Assembly (NCBI GenBank): GCA_038040285.1
Contig: JBBPIN010000003.1
Span: 62,001-126,000, forward strand
DNA: 64,000 bases
Origin: Mayfieldus sp038040285
GTDB lineage: Bacteria > Actinomycetota > Thermoleophilia > Solirubrobacterales > 70-9
Reading direction: 5' to 3'
The notes below the pieces were generated by a model. That model was not told the origin of the DNA and did not search any database. It was given only the letters and a program-made list of their open reading frames with translations. Shown one piece after another: positions 34,302-42,893 of the stretch; within the stretch, counting starts at the first letter, position 1; each line of letters starts with the position of its first letter. The translations under genes and the position numbers were made by a program.

Positions 34302-34592
34302 ATGCCCTGGGAGATGGAGCACAGCGCCGAGTCGAGCGCCAGTCCAGCAACCGTTTGGGACCGCTACGTCGACGTCGAGCACTGGTCGGAGTGGTCAAAG
34401 AAGGGGGTCGAACGCTCGTCGATCGACGGCGACTTCGAGGTCGGAACCAAAGGCAAGAGCAAAGCGCCGGGCCTTCCAGAGGGCAAATTCGAGCTGATCG
34501 TCGTGGAGCCCCAGCAGCGGTTCGCGTCGAAGGCAAAGCTCCCGGGCGGGACCCTGGTCGACGACATGACGGCGGTGCTGGCGGCGCTGTAG
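34302..34592 (+). CDS. Chimeric gene: N-terminal half of SRPBCC protein with a Sir2 C-terminal tail
   Basis: 96 residues. Residues 1-86 (MPWEMEHSAESSASPATVWD ... AKLPGGTLV) are the first half of an SRPBCC domain: first strand, the helix pair SPATVWDRYVDVEHWSEW, and three strands. The domain is then cut and ends with DDMTAVLAAL, which is exactly the kind of last helix a sirtuin has. The missing SRPBCC half is at 8942-9247 on the opposite strand. As it stands the protein is about half the length of its family and is unlikely to fold normally. Confidence 0.72.
   Translation: MPWEMEHSAESSASPATVWDRYVDVEHWSEWSKKGVERSSIDGDFEVGTKGKSKAPGLPEGKFELIVVEPQQRFASKAKLPGGTLVDDMTAVLAAL
34555..34559. other. Right breakpoint of proposed 25.3-kb inversion
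   Basis: Val86 is the last SRPBCC-like codon; Asp87 begins the Sir2-like tail. The five bases TGGTC match the left breakpoint (9248-9252, opposite strand). Confidence 0.65.
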
Positions 34593-34639
34593 TGGATCGG
34601 GCCGAGGTGGCCGCCTCGTCTCGGTCGTAGGCTTACCGC

Positions 34640-35386
34640 ATGTCCGCGGACCGACGCATCGCCGTCGTCACCGGCGCCAGCGGTGGGATCGGCGAGGCGA
34701 CCGCGCGGGCGCTGGCGGCGGCGGGATTCGAGGTTGTCGCGGCGGCCCGCCGCTTGGAGCGCTGCGAGATGCTGGCGGAGGAGATCGGCGGGCGGGCGCT
34801 GCAGCTCGACGTCACAGACCCGGAATCCGTTGCGGCCCTCGCTGACGCCGTACCCGACGCCGCGGTGCTGATCAACAACGCGGGCGGCGCCCACGGCTTC
34901 GAGCCGGTGGCCGAGGCCGACGAGGAGAAGTGGCGGACGATGTACGAGTCCAACGTGATGGGGGTGATGCGGGTCACCAAGGCGCTGCTGCCGGCGCTGG
35001 AGCGAAGCAGCAATGGCTTCGTGGTCGTCGTCGGCTCGGTCGCCGGGGTCGAGGTCTACCCGGGCGGCGCCGGTTACACGGCGGCCAAGCACGCGGCAAA
35101 CGCGCTGACGCGGACGCTGCGAATCGAGCTGCTCGGTAAGCCGATACGGGTCAGCGAGGTAGCCCCGGGGATGGTCGAGACCGAGTTCTCTGTGGTGCGA
35201 TTCGGCGGCGACGAGGAGCGGGCGGCGCAGGTCTACGAGGGGCTGAAGCCGCTCAGCGCCGAGGAGGTCGCCGACGTGATCGCCTATGTGGTCACCCGCC
35301 CGCCGCACGTCGACATCGACTACGTCTCGATCAAGCCGACCGCCCAGGCGACGGCGACCCTCGCCCATCGCGAGGGCCAGGGCTGA
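34640..35386 (+). CDS. Short-chain dehydrogenase/reductase (YdfG-like)
   Basis: 248 residues. Cofactor motif VTGASGGIGEATA, AARRLERC, NNAGG, and active site YTAAKHA; the end YVVTRPPHVDIDYVSIKPTAQA is typical of YdfG/serine-dehydrogenase-like SDRs. It would oxidise a beta-hydroxy acid or small alcohol with NADP. It starts 47 bases after the chimeric SRPBCC/Sir2 gene; before the inversion it would have followed an intact Sir2 gene. Confidence 0.87.
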   Translation: MSADRRIAVVTGASGGIGEATARALAAAGFEVVAAARRLERCEMLAEEIGGRALQLDVTDPESVAALADAVPDAAVLINNAGGAHGFEPVAEADEEKWRTMYESNVMGVMRVTKALLPALERSSNGFVVVVGSVAGVEVYPGGAGYTAAKHAANALTRTLRIELLGKPIRVSEVAPGMVETEFSVVRFGGDEERAAQVYEGLKPLSAEEVADVIAYVVTRPPHVDIDYVSIKPTAQATATLAHREGQG

Positions 35387-35399
35387 GCTGCTTCTGCTG

Positions 35400-35780
35400 T
35401 CAGGGCTGGTAGTTGAGGACGAGCGGCCCGCAGACGCCGTCGTCGGTCACCAATGGGGCGCCGTTGATTCCCTTGGGCGTGATCGTGAGCTTCGAGTTGG
35501 TCACCTCGACGCCGTAGCTGAACTGATCGAGGCCCGAGCACTGCATCCCGAGCCCGGCCGGCGGCTGGGGCTCGAAGAACGCCGCGTCGACAGCACCCGC
35601 CGAAGCCGGGCTGCCGGTTGCCTGGTTGATCTCGAGCGCGAAGGTCGCCGTCGCCGCCGGCCCGACACTCACGTCGAGCAGACCGCTGTTCACCGGGCCG
35701 CCCGGCTCCAGCGTCTTGAAGCGGGCGTCGTTTACGAGCGTGGCGTGGACGTCGGTGGACAGCGAGACGACGTTCTTCAC
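35400..35780 (-). pseudogene. C-terminal fragment of a PhoD-like phosphatase
   Basis: A 126-codon frame: KNVVSLSTDVHATLVNDARF, PGGPVNSGLLDVSVGPAATATFA, then a beta-rich end with two cysteines. The 'NVV.L.tDvHa' opening matches the last metal-binding segment of alkaline phosphatase D-type enzymes, which are normally ~450 or more residues with a signal peptide. Here everything before it is missing: a stop lies ~7 codons upstream and hicA begins ~100 bases away on the other strand. It is therefore taken as a remnant. The match is from memory and moderate. Confidence 0.5.
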
Positions 35781-35881
35781 ACCCTCAGGAAACTCTCAGC
35801 TTCAGTCACGATGATGGGTGTATGCCCGCCGGCCAGCCCCCGGGCGGGGCGAATCTTCGGCCCGGCGTTCTTCAGCTGTGA

Positions 35882-36068
35882 GTGAAGGTTCGAGAGGTAC
35901 TGCGAATGCTCGAGGCAAGACGGCTGGACACTCGTGCGACAGAAAGGCAGCCATCGCCAGCTCAAGCATTCGTCGAAGCGAGGCACCGTCACAATCGCGG
36001 GGCACCTGGCGGACGAGATGCCGCGCGGTACGCTGAATAGCGTTCTCCGACAGGCGGGACTGAAGTGA
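35882..36068 (+). pseudogene. hicA: hicA-type toxin gene broken by a one-base insertion
   Basis: From GTG 35882 the frame reads VKVREVLRMLEA, then after one extra base (A at 35917/35918) the next frame reads DGWTLVRQKGSHRQLKHSS and onward to LNSVLRQAGLK and a stop. Removing that base gives a 61-residue protein that matches HicA exactly in size and motifs, including the catalytic GSHRQ histidine and the final LRQAGL helix. As written the toxin is not made. Its stop overlaps the hicB start (GTGA), the normal arrangement. Sequence error is a real alternative. Confidence 0.8.
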
Positions 36069-36274
36069 CCGAGTACGCAGTGATCATCGAGCGCGGCGAC
36101 GACGGGTTCGGGGCTTACGTGCCCGATCTCCCGGGATGCGTCGCCACGGGCAGCACCCGTGAAGATGTCGAGCGCCTGATCCGCGAGGCGATCGTCGGGC
36201 ACGTAGAGGAGCTGCGCAGGTCCGGCGAGGCGGTCCCAGAACCGCGCACAGTCGCCTCGGCGGTCGAGGTCTAG
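36065..36274 (+). CDS. hicB: HicB antitoxin
   Basis: 69 residues from GTG 36065. The HicB fold is clear: EYAVIIERGDDGFGAYVPDLPGCVATGSTREDVERLIREAIVGH (described in part), with the characteristic PDLPGC turn. It has no C-terminal DNA-binding domain, so it is a short HicB. It overlaps the upstream hicA stop by 4 bases. The last four bases overlap the tail of a minus-strand gene. The antitoxin is intact although its toxin is frameshifted. Confidence 0.88.
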   Translation: MTEYAVIIERGDDGFGAYVPDLPGCVATGSTREDVERLIREAIVGHVEELRRSGEAVPEPRTVASAVEV

Positions 36275-37176
36275 CCGCGCAGCACGCGCCGCCGCCGTAG
36301 CACCCGCTCGGCGATCGGCAGCAGCTCGCGCACGCTCTCGGCCGAGGCGTCGTCGAGCGGTCCGCGCAGCGCCACGTTGGCGGCGTTTCCGAGCTCGCCG
36401 CGCCGCTCGCCGAGGACCTCCATGTCCTCCTCGTGGCCGGGGTCCTGGAGCGCGCCGCGCAGCTCGACCAGCAAAGCCTCAACCCCGACTCGAAGTTGGA
36501 TCGCCGCCTCGCGAAGACGGCCCGTGTCGAGGTCGAGGCGGGCGCGGACCAGCATCGTCTCGCAGACGTCGAGCTCCTCGCGCCCGCCGAGCACCGCGGC
36601 GATCCGCTCCTGGGGGCGCAGGACGGCCTCGCGGCGCGCGCGGCGACCACCGCGGACCGGGGCGCCGGGCTCCAGCTCGCGGGCTTCCATCCATTCCCCC
36701 TCGGTGACCTGCTCGCCGCTGCCGTAGCCGACCCGGATCGCCAGCGCCCGCTCGCTGCCCAGCTCGTGGACGTAGGGGTCGCCGCTGGCGGCTCGCAACA
36801 CCGAGAGTGCCCGGTTGAGCAGTCGCAGGCCATCCTCGGCGGCATCGAGGAGCGCGTCATGGTCGCCGCTCAGCCGCTGCAGCCACTCGGCTGCCTCGGG
36901 GTCGTTTGCGAACGGGTCTGCCTTCACCGCGGTGATCCGGGTCAGCGGCAATTCGCCGGGCGGTCCGCTCTCCGCCTCGCGGGCCCGGCGGCGGCGCTTG
37001 GCCGGGCGCGGGGCGCCAATCGTCTGCACGACCAGAACCTCCTGGCGTTCCTCGTCGTCTCCGGACCCGGCCTTCTCATCGCCAGCCGTCCGCGCCAGAT
37101 AGCGCCCGTCGCCGAGGCCGATCTGACCCGCGAACTCGAGCTGTGCGAAGGGGAAGAGCTGGGCGTCGGCGGCTAT
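36271..37176 (-). CDS. Conserved-looking hypothetical protein with unusual start
   Basis: Coding character begins right after an in-frame TAG at 37188-37186: ADAQLFPFAQLEFAGQIGLG and on through QEVLVVQTIGAP. But no ATG, GTG or TTG occurs in that first part; the only candidate is an ATA at 37176-37174. The first standard start (GTG 37029) would drop ~50 protein-like residues. The remainder is helical: an Arg-rich linker, then segments LDAAEDGLRLLNRAL and AIQLRVGVEALLVEL. No family recognised. It follows the transglycosylase gene by ~10 bases and may be in its operon. Confidence 0.55.
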   Translation of the reverse strand: MAADAQLFPFAQLEFAGQIGLGDGRYLARTAGDEKAGSGDDEERQEVLVVQTIGAPRPAKRRRRAREAESGPPGELPLTRITAVKADPFANDPEAAEWLQRLSGDHDALLDAAEDGLRLLNRALSVLRAASGDPYVHELGSERALAIRVGYGSGEQVTEGEWMEARELEPGAPVRGGRRARREAVLRPQERIAAVLGGREELDVCETMLVRARLDLDTGRLREAAIQLRVGVEALLVELRGALQDPGHEEDMEVLGERRGELGNAANVALRGPLDDASAESVRELLPIAERVLRRRRVLRG

Positions 37177-37185
37177 GGCCGCAGC

Positions 37186-40100
37186 CTATTTGCCCTTGTG
37201 GGCCGAGGACGCCTGCTTCTTGCCGGCCGGAGTCAAGGCCTGCGAGGGCGCGGTCGGAGCGGTCGGGTTCTGGATCTGGCCGAGGCGCTGGACCAGGCGA
37301 CGCCACTGGCCCGGCTTGAGGAGCTGCGAGAACTGCGGGTTGGACGTGCTGCTGATCTCGGTCAGGAAGGACTGCATCTTGCGGCCCCAGGGGGTGACCA
37401 TGCCCTCGTGGTAGATCGCGTGGCTCAACGGCACACCGTTCGCGTCGGCGAAGCCGATCTCGATCGAGCCGGGGATGAACTGCGCGATCGGCTGTCCGGC
37501 CAGGACCCTCTGGCCGGGACGCACCAGCGCCTGCACGCCCTCGTAGACGAATATGACCGCCCCCGCCCGCGGGCCGTCGAGCAAGCGATAGAGGACGCCG
37601 CCACCCTGCGGCCAGCCGGGAGCGCCGGTCTTCAGAATCACCGCGTCGCCGATCGCGTTGATCGGCCCGTTGCCGACGAAGTCGACCCCCATGTCGATCC
37701 GTCCCCAGATCAGGTTGGTGGCGTCCGCGAACGGATCCGCGTAATAGCCGGAGCCGTAGAGCTGGCTGAACCCGATGTGGATGCGGTCCCGGTAGTCCGG
37801 CTGGTTGAGGCTGACCGGCCCGGGCAGGTTCTGCCCCGAGATCACCTGGTTGGGTCGCATCGTGCCCTGCAGCTGCATCGTGGTCTTGATCAGCGCGTCG
37901 CTGAGCGTGCCAGGACCCTGGTGGCCTGCCACGGGAATCCCGTTGACCTGGGCGATGTCCATCCCAGCTCCGCTGCTGTTCGCGCTCGAGTTACCCGATG
38001 TGCGCTGCAGGCTCTGCCCACACTTCAGCGAGCTGATCGTCAGCCGGAAGCCCTTCGCGACCAGGAACTCCATCGTCGCCAGCACGCGGCGGTCGACCTG
38101 GCCGGTGCGAATGTCGTTGCGCCCACAGGGGTAGATCTGCAGACCAGGGTCGGCCAGCACCCGGCGCTGCAGCGCCACCTTGGACATCAGCAGCACATCG
38201 CTGACGCCAAGGTTCTGCCCAAACGGGTTCTTGCCAGCCGCCCGGTAGATCGCCGTCGACTCCTGCAGCTTCCAGCCGTCGAGGATCGGCTTCGGATCGA
38301 TTTGCGGCGCTCCGTGGCCCACTGGGCGGATCGCGAAGTTGATGTGCGGGGCGGCGCCGTTTTGCGATCCCCCGATCCGGGCCAGCACGGTGCCGCCGGA
38401 CACGTGTGAGCCCTTCTGCAGCGGGACCAGCTTGGCGTTGCGGCTGTTGAGGCCGAGAAGATCACTGAAGTAACCCTTGAAGGTTGAGTAACCGGGCACC
38501 TTCTGGCCGGCGATGCCGTCGAGCTGGCCGCCGAGCGAGGCGCCGCTGGACTTGATCTTGCCCCCGGCCTTGGAGTTTCCGCCACGGCTCGACGCGAGCT
38601 GGGAGAGCATCGTCTTCAGGGCATTGCCGACATCCCCGGGGTTCACGGCTGCGCCCCGTGCCGACGGGTTGGTGCCGATGTTGCCGGCGCCCTTGGTAGC
38701 CGGTCCGCGGGGCTTGCGGTCGTTGGGCGGGCCCGCGACTTTGAGATCGGCAGCGGACAGCTTCACCGGCTTGGCCACCGGATAGGTCCGCGCGATCGAG
38801 CCGAGCTGCGCGTAGGTGAAGCTGTTCCCGTAGGTGTCCTCCAGGACGATGAAATGGCCGAGCTTGCGGCTGGTGCCGATCGTCTTGATCACGCCGTCGT
38901 TGACGGCGACGACCGGGGCGCCCGGCCTGGAGAAGATGTTGATTCCACGCCGGGTCGGCGAAGACTGGATCACGTTGGCTGCGTTGCCGTACTGCTTGCG
39001 CCCCGTCTTTGAGTCGTGGATCGCCTGGCGGGCCGAGATGTCGTCGGCGTAACGGGCGTTGGCGGCGACCGGGAAGTGGGCGCCCTGGGTGAGCCCTGTC
39101 AGCGAGCCGAGCAGGGCCCCGGGGATGTTTCCGTAGGAGCGCGCGTAGAGCAGAACCTCGTCCACGTACCAGCTGGCGTGGTTATAGGAGAAGACCGCCG
39201 ACCGCAGGTCCTGGTTTCCGCCGGCGGCGCGCAGATAACGGGCCGCAGCACAGATCGCGTCGACCGGGTTGTAGGGGTCCTTGCGCCCGTCTCCGTTGGC
39301 GTCGACCCCGTAGGCCTGCCAGGTCGAGGGGATGAACTGCATCCATCCCATCGCCCCGGCGCTGGAGACGTTGAGGTTGGTGCCGAACGCGGTCTCGATC
39401 TTGTTGATCCCGGCAAGAACCTCCCAGGGGATCTCGTATTCGGTGCCGCAGGCCTGATAGATCGGAAGCAGGAAGGGGGGGATCTCGAACTGGTCGATTA
39501 CGAAGTTTGGGACACCGATCGGCGCCGGCCCGAAGGAGGCGATCGTCGTGGTCGGGTTGGCGACGGTGGGAGTGCCGTTCGCCTGGTAGGGAGGCGGCGT
39601 TTGGATCTTGTTCTGCTTCTGCTGGTTGGGGCCCTGATTCTTGGACTTGCCCGGGCCGACGCCGCCGGTCTGGCCGTTGCTGCCGCCGTTCTTTCCGTTG
39701 CCGCCGGTCGCGGTGATCGGGGTGACGGTGACCGAGGTGGTGCCGCTTGGAGGGGTCGTGGTGGTGCCGCTTGGAGGGGTCGTGGTGGTGCCGCTTGGAG
39801 GGGTCGTGGTGGTGNNNNNNNNNNNNNNNNNNNNNNNNNNNNNNNNNNNNNNNNNNNNNNNNNNNNNNNNNNNNNNNNNNNNNNNNNNNNNNNNNNNNNN
39901 NNNNNNNNNNNNNNCCGCTTGGAGGGGTCGTGGTGCCGGGAGTGGTGGTCGTGCCGCTGCCGTCGCCGCCCGGCCCGGTCCCAGCTGAGCCGTTCTCGGT
40001 CGTACCACCGGAGGCTGCGCAGTCGGGATCGGCGAGGTCGATTCTGCCGTCGCCGTCGTTGTCGACGCCGTCGGCGCAGACCGGGAGGCTGACCGGGAGG

Positions 40101-40216
40101 CTGGCGCTGACTTGGCCGTCGTTGGCCGAGACCGGCCCTTCGCCGTTCGCCAGACCGCCGCCGAGAACGGCAACGAGGACTGCAAGCGCGAGCGTAAATG
40201 CGAGCTTGTTCCTCAT
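37186..40216 (-). CDS. Secreted lytic transglycosylase with degenerate M23-like domains (interrupted by assembly gap)
   Basis: From ATG 40216: signal peptide (MRNKLAFTLALAVLVAVLGGG), a Cys-flanked CADGVDNDGDGRIDLADPDC segment, then Thr/Pro-rich repeats that run into 100 N. Beyond the gap the frame differs, as expected from an arbitrary gap length. An SLT domain follows (WEVLAGINKIETAFG with the catalytic Glu, SAGAMGWMQFIPSTW, DPYNPVDAICAAARYL). Next is a LytM/M23-like domain with the metal ligands replaced (RRGINI, YAQLGS, PHINF), and a second M23-like C-terminal region (GVDFVGNGPINAIGDAV). It should cleave glycan strands at the cell surface, with the M23-like parts binding only. Total length near 1000 residues plus the unknown gap. 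Confidence 0.75.
39740..39932 (-). repeat. 24-base tandem repeat (TTTTPPSG) spanning the assembly gap
   Basis: Three full 24-base units (39740-39763, 39764-39787, 39788-39811) precede the N run, and a partial unit (39915-39932) follows it. Each encodes an octapeptide of four Thr, two Pro, Ser and Gly on the minus strand. The gap (39815-39914) is an assembler placeholder of 100 N, so copy number and reading frame across it are unknown. Confidence 0.85.
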
Positions 40217-40434
40217 CGGCCGGCGTTCCCCGTCTCTCCGAACCTGCAAGCGTCGGGTGAATCGCGCACTTCCATGAATCGCGACTCCCGCCTTACAGGC
40301 ACGCCAACGCTACCCATTCACCTATCCCTTTGCAACGGGGGACCGTACGCACGAAACCCTATCCCCAGTCAGCCGGCCAACCGATCTCCTTAACACCCCC
40401 GAAACACTTCGATCCCGCTAGGCTGCCGGGCGCG

Positions 40435-40794
40435 ATGAGCGAGGAAGAATCCCGCCAGGAGGGCCTGCGATCGCGCGGCACAGACGCGATGGGCGAGCTC
40501 GCCAATGCGATGCTCGAGAACCCGCTCTTCAATCAGGCCCTGTCGACGGCGCTGGGGATGGGCGAGAAGGCCTCGCAGGCCCAGAAACGGGCGATGGACG
40601 CGGTCGGCCTGCCCTCGGCCGACGAGCTGGGGCGCCTGGAGCGGCGGCTCCGCTCGCTGTCTGACCGCCTCGAGTCGCTCGAGGACCAGCTCGACACCGT
40701 CGCCCGCGACGTCGGCGCCTTGCGGCGCCAGCTTGCCGCCGGCGAGGAGGTCTCCGCCGACCAGGGGAGCCTCAAGGTCTCTGAGTCGGACTAG
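40435..40794 (+). CDS. Phasin-like coiled-coil protein
   Basis: 119 residues from ATG 40435. Helical throughout, with LANAMLENPLFNQALSTALG and a heptad-rich stretch LERRLRSLSDRLESLEDQLDTVARDVGALRRQL (in part) at residues ~60-95. It resembles polyhydroxyalkanoate-associated phasin-like or PhaF/PhaI-type small proteins only in general character. A second, similar protein is encoded at 41522-41869, with the nucleoside phosphorylase gene between them on the other strand. Confidence 0.6.
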   Translation: MSEEESRQEGLRSRGTDAMGELANAMLENPLFNQALSTALGMGEKASQAQKRAMDAVGLPSADELGRLERRLRSLSDRLESLEDQLDTVARDVGALRRQLAAGEEVSADQGSLKVSESD

Positions 40795-40813
40795 CCCGGC
40801 TCTGGTCTCACCC

Positions 40814-41500
40814 TCAACCAGAGGTAGAAAGCGCGGCCAGCGCCAAGCGGCCCATCCGGGCCGAGGCCTCGTTGAGTGCCTCGTCCTCGATCGCCTCGCC
40901 ATCAGCTTCGGTGATCGCGAGCAGCGAGGCCACGGCGACTCCGCATCGCGGTCCGGCGGCGAACAGCGCCGCCGCCGCCATCTCCAGCGCCTCGGCGCCG
41001 CGCCGCGCCCATTCCTGCGCCGGGCGCCCATCCAGCTCGCCGAACAGGTCGGTGCTCGCGACGCTCACGCTTCGTACTCCCTCGGCGCTCGCGACCGCCG
41101 TCAGCGCCGCGCCCAGCTCGGTGTCCGGCGCCAGCGTTGCCTCGCCCCCCAGCTCGCGGCTGACCCCGTCGGCGCCGATCGCCTCGCGAACCATCAGCAC
41201 GTCGCCGAGCCGCAGATCGGGGGCGATCGCTCGGCAGGTGCCGACCTGCACCGCGCGGCGCACTCCCAGCGCGCTCAGATCGGCGAGCACCATGGCGCTG
41301 CTCGGCCCGCCGATCCCGATCGACTGAATCGTCAACTCGCGGCCCTCCTCGGTGCGACCCCCATAGCCCCACAGGCCGTGCGCGTGGTTGCTCATCTTCG
41401 GCTCGGTCAGCAGCTCCTGAGCGAGCTGTAGGGCGCGGGCGGGGTCGCCGGGCAGAAGCGCATCGGCGGCGATCGGGGCGGTTGGGCGCAGGGGTGTCAA
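40814..41500 (-). CDS. Nucleoside phosphorylase (PNP/UDP family)
   Basis: 228 residues, the normal size of the trimer/hexamer type I family. PGDPARALQLAQELL is the phosphate-binding start, TIQSIGIGGPSSAM and RAVQVGTCRAI form the active-site loop, and FEMA-like ALEMAAAALFAAG gives the nucleoside site (Glu-Met). It would phosphorolyse purine or pyrimidine nucleosides in the cytoplasm. Substrate preference cannot be read; ALEMA, rather than the usual xxEMExA, is slightly unusual. Divergent from the coiled-coil gene. Confidence 0.85.
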   Translation of the reverse strand: MTPLRPTAPIAADALLPGDPARALQLAQELLTEPKMSNHAHGLWGYGGRTEEGRELTIQSIGIGGPSSAMVLADLSALGVRRAVQVGTCRAIAPDLRLGDVLMVREAIGADGVSRELGGEATLAPDTELGAALTAVASAEGVRSVSVASTDLFGELDGRPAQEWARRGAEALEMAAAALFAAGPRCGVAVASLLAITEADGEAIEDEALNEASARMGRLALAALSTSG

Positions 41501-41521
41501 GCGGAATAAGCTTTGCAGGGC

Positions 41522-41869
41522 GTGTCAGAGCAGCGGAAACAGGACGAAGCCCGGGGCATGCCGGACAGCCTGCGGACGGCGATCGAGCGAACCTTCGCCG
41601 CCACCGCCGAGGGGGCGGCAGAGACGCGCGAGCGAGCCGGCGAGGTGCTCGACGACGTGGCGCGACGAGGTCGCGAGGCCCGCGAAGCGGTTGCCGAGCG
41701 GGCCCAGGAGGCTCGCGAGTCGTCGGCCGGCGCGGCCGGGAAGGTGATCGAGGCGATCGAGGGCATGCGGCTGGCTAGCCACGACGAGGTCCGCGAGCTG
41801 TCCAAGCAGGTCGACGAGCTCTCCAAACGGGTCGAAAAGCTCGAAGCGAAAGCTAAGGTCGAGGGTTAA
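41522..41869 (+). CDS. Phasin-like coiled-coil protein
   Basis: 115 residues from GTG 41522; alternatives are TTG 41513 and ATG 41558. Alanine/glutamate/arginine-rich helix with a clear terminal coiled coil, HDEVRELSKQVDELSKRVEKL, resembling phasin and PhaF-like or 'poly(R)-hydroxyalkanoate granule' proteins. It ends with TAA directly before the GTG of the epimerase gene, so the two are likely co-transcribed. Confidence 0.6.
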   Translation: MSEQRKQDEARGMPDSLRTAIERTFAATAEGAAETRERAGEVLDDVARRGREAREAVAERAQEARESSAGAAGKVIEAIEGMRLASHDEVRELSKQVDELSKRVEKLEAKAKVEG

Positions 41870-41870
41870 G

Positions 41871-42893
41871 GTGGCGCCCGGCCGGCGGGTCGTCATCACC
41901 GGGATCGCCAGCCACTGGGGGTCGGAGCTGGCACGGCGGCTGGAGGCCGACCCCACAATCGAGTTCATCGCCGGGATCGACACGGCCGAGCCGGCCGGCG
42001 ACTTCGAGCGCACCGAGTTCATCGAGGCCGACATCCGCAACCCGGTCCTGGCCCGGATCCTGCCCGGTACCGAGGCCGACACGGTCGTTCACTGCGGGAT
42101 CCTCTGGTACCCCGAGCCGGGCAAGTCAGCGCGCGCACTTCACGACATCAACGTGATCGGCACCCTGCAGCTGCTCGCCGCTTGCGAGAAGACCGCGACC
42201 CTGCGTTCCCTGGTGGTTCGCAGCTCGGCCGCGATCTATGGCTGTGAGGGTGCGGCCCCGTCCTTCTTCACCGAGGAGATGGCCCGCCGCTATCCGCTCA
42301 AGACCCGCTTTCAGCGCGACATCGGCGAGCTGGAGGGCTACTTCGAAAACTTCGCCCGCCGTCACAGCGACATCACCTGCTGCCTGCTCCGATACCAACC
42401 GGAGATCGGGCCCGGCCTCGACGCGCCGCTGGCCCGCTACCTCTCACTGCCGGTGGTCCCGACCCAGCTCGGCTTCGATCCCCGACTCCAGCTCCTGCAC
42501 GCCGAGGACGCAACCGGGGCACTCGCCGCGGCGACGGGCAACCCTGTGCGTGGTCCGGTCAACGTGGCGCCGCGCGGAACCATCTCGCTGACCAAGATCC
42601 TCCGACTGGCCGGCCGCCCGACCCTGCCGATTCCGCACCCGTTGTTCGGGCCGATGTTCAGTCAGCTGGGCCGCCGGCTCGGCGCCGCCGACCTCTACAA
42701 CGACGGCGTGATGTTGCTGCGCTACGGGCGCGGCGTCGACAACACGCGGCTGCGGGAGGAAGTCGGCTATGAGCCGCGCTTCGATGCCGAGGGGGCGGTG
42801 CGCGACTTCGTCTCCAAGAACGCTGCCAGCCGGCGCCTATTCCCCTCGCCGCTTCCCGGCGCGGTTGCGCAGCGGATCGTGAGGTCGCGATGA
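41871..42893 (+). CDS. NAD-dependent epimerase/dehydratase-family (extended SDR) protein
   Basis: 340 residues from GTG 41871. N-terminal cofactor site VVITGIASHWGSELARRLE is a slightly degenerate GxxGxxG. The region VVRSSAAIYGCEGAAP and the catalytic-type YPLKTRFQRDIGELE lack the classical YxxxK at the usual point, so catalytic activity is uncertain. The next gene, an acyltransferase, overlaps by 4 bases. The pairing with a PlsC-like acyltransferase is often seen in actinobacteria and suggests lipid or envelope work. Confidence 0.78.
   Translation: MAPGRRVVITGIASHWGSELARRLEADPTIEFIAGIDTAEPAGDFERTEFIEADIRNPVLARILPGTEADTVVHCGILWYPEPGKSARALHDINVIGTLQLLAACEKTATLRSLVVRSSAAIYGCEGAAPSFFTEEMARRYPLKTRFQRDIGELEGYFENFARRHSDITCCLLRYQPEIGPGLDAPLARYLSLPVVPTQLGFDPRLQLLHAEDATGALAAATGNPVRGPVNVAPRGTISLTKILRLAGRPTLPIPHPLFGPMFSQLGRRLGAADLYNDGVMLLRYGRGVDNTRLREEVGYEPRFDAEGAVRDFVSKNAASRRLFPSPLPGAVAQRIVRSR

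Noticed and set aside
35818..36036. 72-codon plus-strand frame over hicA
   Set aside because: Wrong frame for most of its length; the HicA homology is explained by the frameshifted gene.
36433..38409. 658-codon plus-strand frame
   Set aside because: Antisense to the transglycosylase and the hypothetical gene; no motifs.
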